Source of the DNA: Flavobacterium lacisediminis | GTDB taxonomy: Bacteria > Bacteroidota > Bacteroidia > Flavobacteriales > Flavobacteriaceae | Direction of reading: 5' to 3' | Length of the DNA stretch: 64,000 nt | Assembly (NCBI RefSeq): GCF_025909975.1 | Contig: NZ_JAPCIO010000003.1 | Span: 124,001 to 188,000 of the forward strand | Part shown: positions 58,615-64,000 of the stretch, one piece after another | How the letters are laid out: the number at the start of each line of letters is the position of its first letter | Position numbering within the stretch: the first letter of the stretch is position 1 | Translations under genes and position numbers: made by a program | The notes under the pieces: generated by a model | Database searches by the model: none | Told to the model about the DNA's origin: nothing | What the model saw: only the letters and a program-made list of their open reading frames with translations

Positions 58615-59724
58615 TTATTGCTTATCTCTCCAATTCATAATTGGTTTTTCGTAAAATCTGTACAAAATGTAGGACAATAAAAAAGTTATGGTTAGATAAA
58701 TAAAAGTAAAAAAGTGACGTTCTGTTATAGACATTTGAGTAGTATCCATAAAAACCTTTAACAATTGCAGTATAATACTGTAATGAAGTAAATAAATAGA
58801 ATATGAAATTTTACTTATCAATTCAACGGGATATAAAACTGGATTTGCGTATGTTTTCCATTCAGAGAAGAAAGGCAACAAAAATGCAAAAGCAATTGAA
58901 GTAATTGGCAAATACAAAACATTCCAAAAAAACGGATTTTGTTCGATTGTTAAATTCAATGGAATAATTCCAAACATTAAAAAAAACAAAATCCCAAAGC
59001 CTATCAAAGCAAACACACCTTTAAATTGTTTCCAAATACTAGTATAATTAAAAGAAAACCACGCGGCTAAAACTCCAATTAAAATTGCATCAATTCTATA
59101 AATCAAAACCGATTTTAAATTTAAATTCCATTCTGACAAATTCGAAATTTTATTTTGGGAATGATAATAAAATTTATTCATCCAGAAAACCAGAATCAAA
59201 GCTACAATTACCAACAAAAATAATTTTGCCTTGTTTTTCACCTTTGTCAATCCCAAAAAAAACAATGAAAATGGCAAAAGCAAATATGTATATTCTTCTA
59301 TTGATAAACTCCAAGATTCCGGAAAAAAAGCAGGTGATTTTGATGCGAAATTTTGCAAAAAGAGAAAATAACTTCCTATATTTTCAATCGAGAATCCAAG
59401 AAAAAAAGCAATCAAAATGTTTAAAATCAACACCAAATAATAGTTAGGTAATGTTCGAAACCAGCGCCTTTTTAAGAAATGAAAAACTGATTTTAAAGTA
59501 AAATTTTCTTTGATAAATGTTTTATACAGAATTGAACCAATCAAAAAACCACTTAAAACAAAGAAAAGTTCTACGCCCCAAAAACCAAAAAGTTCGAATA
59601 ATGTTGGAATAAAGGTGTTGCTTTTGGGATAAATCCATAAAACATGTGAACTCACTACCATTAAAATAGCAGTAGCTCTTAGCGCGTCTAAACCGAAGAT
59701 TCTTTCTTTTATATTAGCTCCCAA
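58615..59724 (-). CDS. Acyltransferase family 3 membrane protein (OafA-like)
   Basis: A 369-aa inner-membrane protein with about ten hydrophobic helices. The N-terminal 'IFGLDALRATAILMVVSSHVLW' contains the conserved catalytic histidine of acyltransferase 3 proteins. 'GVELFFVLSGFLIGSIL' and 'FLKRRWFRTLPNYYLVLILN' are the next family blocks, and 'SWSLSIEEYTYLLLPF' follows. These enzymes O-acetylate surface sugars or lipids. No polysaccharide genes are adjacent. It follows moxR by 39 nt, across a terminator, on the same strand. Confidence 0.9.
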   Translation of the reverse strand: MGANIKERIFGLDALRATAILMVVSSHVLWIYPKSNTFIPTLFELFGFWGVELFFVLSGFLIGSILYKTFIKENFTLKSVFHFLKRRWFRTLPNYYLVLILNILIAFFLGFSIENIGSYFLFLQNFASKSPAFFPESWSLSIEEYTYLLLPFSLFFLGLTKVKNKAKLFLLVIVALILVFWMNKFYYHSQNKISNLSEWNLNLKSVLIYRIDAILIGVLAAWFSFNYTSIWKQFKGVFALIGFGILFFLMFGIIPLNLTIEQNPFFWNVLYLPITSIAFAFLLPFFSEWKTYANPVLYPVELISKISYSIYLLHYSIILQLLKVFMDTTQMSITERHFFTFIYLTITFLLSYILYRFYEKPIMNWRDKQ

Positions 59725-59751
59725 ATTCCTTTATTGATTTATAAAAGTAAT

Positions 59752-59778
59752 AAAAAAAGCTGTTTAAAACAGCTTTTT
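59752..59778 (-). terminator. Terminator built over the moxR stop codon
   Basis: A stem of about 11 bp (AAAAAGCTGTT with its complement) with a 4-nt loop contains the moxR stop codon (59766-59764) in the stem or loop, with a T-run on the minus strand after it. The last codons of moxR thus encode half the stem. Confidence 0.82.
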
Positions 59779-60717
59779 AATGATATCATCCTCAGAAATT
59801 CCTTCGGCATCGGCTTTATAGTTCTTTACAATTCTGTGACGAAGAATTCCAGTTGCAACCGCTTGAACATCTTCGATATCTGGAGAAAACTTTCCATTAA
59901 AAGCGGCATTGGTTTTTGCTGCTAAAATTAAGTTTTGTGAAGCTCTTGGTCCTGCACCCCAATCGATATAAGTTTTTACAAATTCATTTGATAACGGATT
60001 ATCTGGACGCGTTTTACTTACTAACGAAACTGCATACTCAATTACATTATCGGCCACAGGAATTTTACGAATTACATTTTGGAAATCGATAATTTCCTGA
60101 GCCGTAAATAAAGGATTTACGACAGGTTTAAAATCGGAAGTTGTTGCTTTCACCACATCAACTTCTTCTTGAAAACTTGGATAATCTAATTTCACAGCAA
60201 ACATAAAACGGTCTAATTGTGCTTCTGGTAACGGATACGTTCCTTCTTGCTCAATTGGATTTTGAGTCGCCAATACGAAATATGGTAAATCTAATTTATA
60301 ATGATGTCCAGAAACGGTTACTGCACGCTCTTGCATAGCTTCTAACAATGCTGCTTGCGTTTTAGGAGGCGTTCTATTGATTTCGTCAGCCAAGATAATA
60401 TTAGAGAAAATCGGACCTTTAATAAACTTAAAATGACGATTTTCATCTAAAATTTCACTTCCTAAAATATCAGAAGGCATTAAATCGGGTGTGAACTGAA
60501 TTCTTTTAAAATTCAACCCTAAAGCTTGCGAAATGGTATTTACCATTAAAGTTTTAGCTAATCCAGGTACGCCAATAAGTAAAGCGTGACCTCCAGAAAA
60601 AATACTCATCACAATTTGATGCACTACTTCATCCTGACCTACAATTACTTTGGCAATTTCTTGTTTTAATGCTTTTTGTCTTTGAACTAATTCCTGAATG
60701 GCTGCTACGTCTGACAT
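59764..60717 (-). CDS. MoxR family AAA+ ATPase
   Basis: A 317-aa AAA+ protein: Walker A variant GVPGLAKT, 'RIQFTPDLMPSDILGSE', Walker B 'NIILADEINRTPPKTQAALLEAMQE', 'FVLATQNPIEQEGTYPLPEAQLDRF' (sensor 1 region) and a C-terminal lid domain 'GAGPRASQNLILAAKTNAAFNGKFSPDIEDVQAVA'. MoxR proteins usually work with DUF58 and vWA proteins as chaperones for metal insertion or stress response, but no such gene is adjacent here; the next one downstream is an acyltransferase. It follows surA by 95 nt, across a terminator. A heptad array abuts its start. Confidence 0.95.
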   Translation of the reverse strand: MSDVAAIQELVQRQKALKQEIAKVIVGQDEVVHQIVMSIFSGGHALLIGVPGLAKTLMVNTISQALGLNFKRIQFTPDLMPSDILGSEILDENRHFKFIKGPIFSNIILADEINRTPPKTQAALLEAMQERAVTVSGHHYKLDLPYFVLATQNPIEQEGTYPLPEAQLDRFMFAVKLDYPSFQEEVDVVKATTSDFKPVVNPLFTAQEIIDFQNVIRKIPVADNVIEYAVSLVSKTRPDNPLSNEFVKTYIDWGAGPRASQNLILAAKTNAAFNGKFSPDIEDVQAVATGILRHRIVKNYKADAEGISEDDIIKKLF

Positions 60718-60720
60718 ATT

Positions 60721-60755
60721 GAATTTAGAATTTAGAATTCGGAAAATTGAACTTA
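60721..60755. repeat. Heptad repeat array directly upstream of moxR
   Basis: GAATTTA occurs twice, then GAATTCG, GAAAATT and GAACTTA at exact 7-nt spacing. The array begins 3 nt upstream of the moxR start codon. Confidence 0.68.
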
Positions 60756-60777
60756 ATTATTAAACCTCTAAAATAAT

Positions 60778-60806
60778 AAAAAACCCTCTGAAAATTCAAA
60801 GGGTTA
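60778..60806 (-). terminator. Terminator of the PpiC/SurA operon
   Basis: On the minus strand a 10-bp stem with one G-T pair (AACCCTTTGA with TCAGAGGGTT) and a 3-4 nt loop is followed by a T-run. Confidence 0.82.
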
Positions 60807-60812
60807 GTTAAT

Positions 60813-62168
60813 TTATTTTTTGAACCAGTTGTTAGTGAATTGGCAATCTTTATAATCTTCAGAAATCTTTATATAAGTTTCTTTGATTTTTTCTTCGCTC
60901 CATTTAGCAATTTCTTTAATTTGCTTATCTCTAAGTGCTAATTCTTTAATTTTCAAATAATCTTTTGCAAAATCAGCGGTATGCTCTTCTGTTCTATTAT
61001 TTACAGTAACGATTTTATAAAACTTCCCAACACCTCTAGCTTCATCTAATATTGGAAGTGATATTTCGCCATCTTTTAATGAAGATACTTGCGCATATAA
61101 CGCCGGGTCCATTTTAGTCAATTCAAAACGTGGCTCCATTGTTCTTGGATTTAATAATACACCACCATTATTTTTTGTTTCTTTTTCATCTGATGATGAT
61201 TTAGCAGCATCAGCAAAAGTAATTTCTTTGTTTAATACTTTTGTTCGTATAGCTTCAATTTTGGCTTTAGCATCCTTCATTGCTTGAGTTGAAACTTTAG
61301 GAGACATTAAAATGTGTCGTAACTCTACTTCTTGACCTTTAATTTTTTCTACCATAATAATATGATATCCAAATTCGGTTTCAAATGGCTCAGAAATTTC
61401 TCCTTCTGCTAAACTAAATGCCACATCTTTAAATTCCTTAACAAAACCAGTCTTACGATTAATTTTGTAAAATCCTCCAGAACCAACAGATGCTTCATCT
61501 TCTGTAAACAAAACTGCTTTACTATAAAAACTAGAGCCATTTAATACATCCTGACGAATTTCATTCAGTTTATCAATAACTCTTTTCTTTTCTTCTTCTG
61601 TAATAACTGGCTTCACAATGATTTGAGCTACTTCCATTTCTGCTCCAAATGTTGGGATTTCATCAGTCGGGATTCCCTTAAAGAAATTTCTAACTTCTTC
61701 AGGAGTAATCGTAACATCATCTACAATTTTCTTTTGCATCTGAGATGTTAGTTTATTCATTTTGATAATTTCAAAGAAATAAGCTTTAAACTCATCTAAA
61801 TTTTTCTTTTTGTAGAATTTCACTACTTTATCTAATGAACCCACTTGCTCTACCATAGCATCTAACTGTTCATTCATATAGCTGTTTACTTCAGCATCAG
61901 TAACTACGATACTATCTTGAATAGCGTGATGTGCATACAGTTTATCTTCTAATTGTTTACCAAATAATTCGCAACGTGTAATATTTTTAGTATCAATACC
62001 TTGTACTCTTAATTGAATTAATTCTAAATCAATATCTGAATCTAATACTACATAATCTCCTACAACTCCAATTACTCCGTCCACTTTTTCTCTTTTTGTC
62101 TGAGCAAAAACGGTAGTGGTTACTAAAATGAAAAGTGAAAAAAGGAATTTTTTATTTATAAATCTCAT
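60813..62168 (-). CDS. SurA-like periplasmic peptidyl-prolyl isomerase
   Basis: A 451-aa protein with a signal peptide (residues 1-23, ends VFAQ). An N-terminal SurA-type chaperone domain is followed by two parvulin domains. The first has 'EMEVAQIIVKPVITEEEKKRVIDKLNEIRQDVLNGSSF', then 'FSLAEGEISEPFETEFGYHIIMVEKI'. The second has 'VELRHILMSPKVSTQAMKDAKAKIEAI' and 'MDPALYAQVSSLKDGEISLPIL'. It would fold outer-membrane proteins. ATG 62168 (MRFINKKF) is preferred; ATG 62192 is in-frame but adds an untypical leader. With the preferred start it overlaps the upstream gene's end by 17 nt, so the two are translationally coupled. It is the last gene of a three-gene chaperone operon. Confidence 0.92.
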   Translation of the reverse strand: MRFINKKFLFSLFILVTTTVFAQTKREKVDGVIGVVGDYVVLDSDIDLELIQLRVQGIDTKNITRCELFGKQLEDKLYAHHAIQDSIVVTDAEVNSYMNEQLDAMVEQVGSLDKVVKFYKKKNLDEFKAYFFEIIKMNKLTSQMQKKIVDDVTITPEEVRNFFKGIPTDEIPTFGAEMEVAQIIVKPVITEEEKKRVIDKLNEIRQDVLNGSSFYSKAVLFTEDEASVGSGGFYKINRKTGFVKEFKDVAFSLAEGEISEPFETEFGYHIIMVEKIKGQEVELRHILMSPKVSTQAMKDAKAKIEAIRTKVLNKEITFADAAKSSSDEKETKNNGGVLLNPRTMEPRFELTKMDPALYAQVSSLKDGEISLPILDEARGVGKFYKIVTVNNRTEEHTADFAKDYLKIKELALRDKQIKEIAKWSEEKIKETYIKISEDYKDCQFTNNWFKK

Positions 62169-63003
62169 ATTTGTTGTCTTTGATGGCGTCATTCGTAATC
62201 TCTTTTTCTATTGTATTTATTAATTCTAATTTTCTATTATTTATGATAATCTGTTTTATTGTAGGCTTTAAAAACTCTAGAGGTGTTGGGCTATCTTTTG
62301 GCAAAACTTTATTCACCTTTACTAACCAAACAGTTGTAGAATCTGGATATTGAAAATTCATTCCGCTTGAAATATACTTTTGTTTATTTTCTAAATTAAT
62401 AAACGGAATTTTTTCATAAACCTGATTAATATCTACCCAAATAGAATCATTAAAAGCATAACTTTTGAATTGAACTGCTAGCTGTTCTAACTCTTTTCTA
62501 TCTTTTTTGGTAAAGGAACTAAACTTTGATTTAATTTTTGCGAATTTTGGATTTTCTTTAACTAAATTAATATAACGAAGCTTTACTAACTCTGAAGAAT
62601 TTTTAAAATACTGTTTGTTTTTTGTATAATATTCTTCAATTTGAGTTTCAGTAACCACCGTATCTATTTGTCTGATAACCAAACTTTCAATATAATCTTT
62701 TGTATATAAATCAACTTTATATTGATCTATTAATGCACTAAATTCAGATACTTTATCTTTTCCAATATTACGTTCTGCGGCTTCAAATAATAATTTCTGA
62801 GTAGCCCATCTATCAATAAATGATTTTACAATCGCAATACTATCTTTTTTTGAAGTTCCTTTTGGAACTAAATCTACAATATCATCTTGGAATAAATAAC
62901 TTTCACCTACACGCGCAATGGCTTTTGGTTTCTTTGGTGCTCTAAAATAATCGCACGAAACAACCATAGCGCTAAGTAAAAATATTGTTATCCAAAATCT
63001 CAT
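62152..63003 (-). CDS. PpiC/SurA-like periplasmic lipoprotein, degenerate parvulin
   Basis: A 283-aa lipoprotein (lipobox MVVSC, Cys17). The N-terminal part has the SurA-N chaperone look ('AIARVGESYLFQDDIVDLVPKG', then helices). The expected parvulin motifs (RHIL.., GG..G, F.....G..S.P..t.fGyHii) are not recognisable, so isomerase activity is doubtful. It is a chaperone-like middle gene between two SurA-type genes, 4 nt after the upstream gene and overlapping the next. I read it as a related family member adapted for holding clients. Confidence 0.82.
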   Translation of the reverse strand: MRFWITIFLLSAMVVSCDYFRAPKKPKAIARVGESYLFQDDIVDLVPKGTSKKDSIAIVKSFIDRWATQKLLFEAAERNIGKDKVSEFSALIDQYKVDLYTKDYIESLVIRQIDTVVTETQIEEYYTKNKQYFKNSSELVKLRYINLVKENPKFAKIKSKFSSFTKKDRKELEQLAVQFKSYAFNDSIWVDINQVYEKIPFINLENKQKYISSGMNFQYPDSTTVWLVKVNKVLPKDSPTPLEFLKPTIKQIIINNRKLELINTIEKEITNDAIKDNKYEIYK

Positions 63004-63007
63004 ATCG

Positions 63008-64000
63008 CTATTTTGATAATTGCTGTTTTACTTTTGTAAATACATCTGCATTTACTTTAATTTGGAATTCCCTTTTTAATTCATCAACCCAATTGTTTTC
63101 CAAATACTGCTGGTAATCACTAATTACTTTTCCTTTACAATCAACAAAATCTTTAGGACCTGCTTCTTTTGTATTCTTGACATTAACCACAAAGTAGTAT
63201 TTATCTTTTAAAACTACCGAAGTTACACCAGTTGCAACATTTGGATATTGTGATAAAACATCATAATCTTCTTCGTAAAGACCAGATTTTACCATAATAT
63301 TTACCTTACCATCTTGATTTAATTTTTCTTTAATATAATCAATTGATTTTCCTTTTTTAAGGAATTTTTGAGCTTTTTCAATAGTAACTTTATCTGTTGA
63401 TGACAAAATATCTACATTGTGTCTTTTTTTCCACTGATAGTTTTGAATATTTGCTTTATGAAAATTCATTAAACCAGTTGTGTCAGATTTAGCTCTATTC
63501 CAAATTTCTTTTTCCATCAAATCAAACAACAATAAACCATCACGATATTCATCCATTACATATTTAAACTCAGGAAATTCATTTTCTAAATTTTCATTGT
63601 AATAAACAATCAATTGTTCGTCAGTAAACTTCTCAAACAATTCATCCGCTAATTTAGCAACCGGTTTGGTTTTAATATTTGCTTTCTGTTGAGAATAAAC
63701 AAAATTAAGGAATGCTGGTGAAGTAATTTTTTTTGTTTTATCAATTGTTAAAACCGTTACATTTCCTTCTTTTGTATTTGCAGGAACTTCCCAAGTTTGA
63801 GAATAAAATGCATCTGTTATTAATTTCTTAACTTGAGTAAATGCTTTAACATCTTTAACAGTAGAATATTTTGTTCTTAATTTTTTAGCTAATGAATTTG
63901 TAATTAGCAAAGAACGCTCATCTTTTCTAATTTTTTCTTCTAATTCAAGTTTCATATCTTCAAACGAACGAACAGGATGTTTATCAATTAACTTAACAAT
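63008..64000 (-). CDS. Parvulin-type peptidyl-prolyl isomerase, cut by the right edge
   Basis: The C-terminal 330 residues of a longer protein; the frame stays open to the window end, 15 codons upstream of the first internal Met (63955). The visible first residues (IVKLIDKHPVRSFEDMKLELEEKI) read as the end of a parvulin-related region ('SFEDMKLELEEKI' is typical after a PpiC domain). The remainder is helical with a second, poorly conserved parvulin-like part ('KSGLYEEDYDVLSQYPNVATGVTSVVLKDKYYFVVNV'). Related Flavobacteriia proteins are about 650 aa. First gene (in the window) of the chaperone operon. Confidence 0.85.
   Translation of the reverse strand: MVKLIDKHPVRSFEDMKLELEEKIRKDERSLLITNSLAKKLRTKYSTVKDVKAFTQVKKLITDAFYSQTWEVPANTKEGNVTVLTIDKTKKITSPAFLNFVYSQQKANIKTKPVAKLADELFEKFTDEQLIVYYNENLENEFPEFKYVMDEYRDGLLLFDLMEKEIWNRAKSDTTGLMNFHKANIQNYQWKKRHNVDILSSTDKVTIEKAQKFLKKGKSIDYIKEKLNQDGKVNIMVKSGLYEEDYDVLSQYPNVATGVTSVVLKDKYYFVVNVKNTKEAGPKDFVDCKGKVISDYQQYLENNWVDELKREFQIKVNADVFTKVKQQLSK

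Overview
The window is an ordinary chromosomal segment of a low-GC member of the Bacteroidota, most likely Flavobacterium or a close relative. Four things point there. Several genes are preceded by the flavobacterial promoter (TTG or TTTG, 17-21 nt, TAnnTTTG) with almost no Shine-Dalgarno sequences. SecA is long (1118 aa) and lacks C-terminal cysteines. There are typical Bacteroidota families (DUF4295 beside rpmG/rpmB, head-GIN/DUF2807, PadR-PspC, DUF6929, BshC). DnaJ carries a reduced zinc finger. There is no rRNA, tRNA, CRISPR array, prophage or insertion sequence. Both edges cut genes: a DUF6263-like protein on the left and a long parvulin-type chaperone on the right.

Layout. 1-5.8 kb: bshC, a formylglycine-enzyme-fold protein, ndk, a DUF721 protein and a serine hydrolase lipoprotein. 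5.8-12.1 kb (minus): ftsY, DUF4295, rpmG, rpmB, cinA, an Hpt protein, an FAH-family hydrolase, a DnaQ-like exonuclease and a 2-oxoacid dehydrogenase E2. 12.1-22.3 kb: a glycosyltransferase, an ABC-F ATPase, a methyltransferase, an ABC ATPase, a MATE pump, meaB, a frameshifted AEC permease and a GlcD-like oxidase. 22.3-28.9 kb (minus): two unknown proteins, a 36-aa lysine-rich peptide, secA, a DUF2795 protein, an ATP:cobalamin adenosyltransferase and PPK2. 29-34 kb (plus): a DUF6929 protein, then an ECF sigma factor / membrane anti-sigma-like protein / plug-vWA fusion / secreted protein operon. 34-46.5 kb: a TPR hybrid histidine kinase, a second ABC-F, an M3 peptidase, a half-helicase, a HTH-less NtrC-type regulator, a Nat-like ABC exporter, dnaJ and grpE. 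46.7-53.1 kb: a YceI lipoprotein, a TIGR01777 oxidoreductase, a DUF4442 protein, a PadR/PspC/GIN operon and a lone 24-aa hydrophobic peptide. 53.2-64 kb (minus): two different aconitases side by side, an acyltransferase, MoxR and three SurA/PpiC-like periplasmic chaperones.

The genes are mostly housekeeping: translation, secretion, chaperones, TCA cycle and envelope maintenance. Two items stand out. The first is a family of degenerate short tandem repeats, mostly period 7, at at least twelve places. Most abut stop or start codons and two lie inside genes. They share vocabulary, including an exact 16-nt match between loci 22 kb apart. The second is the ECF/anti-sigma operon at 29.9-33.9 kb, where TonB-receptor plug-like sequence appears in both the anti-sigma-like protein and a vWA surface protein, with no beta-barrel. 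Tight packing of terminators with the next promoter or with stop codons is also recurrent.
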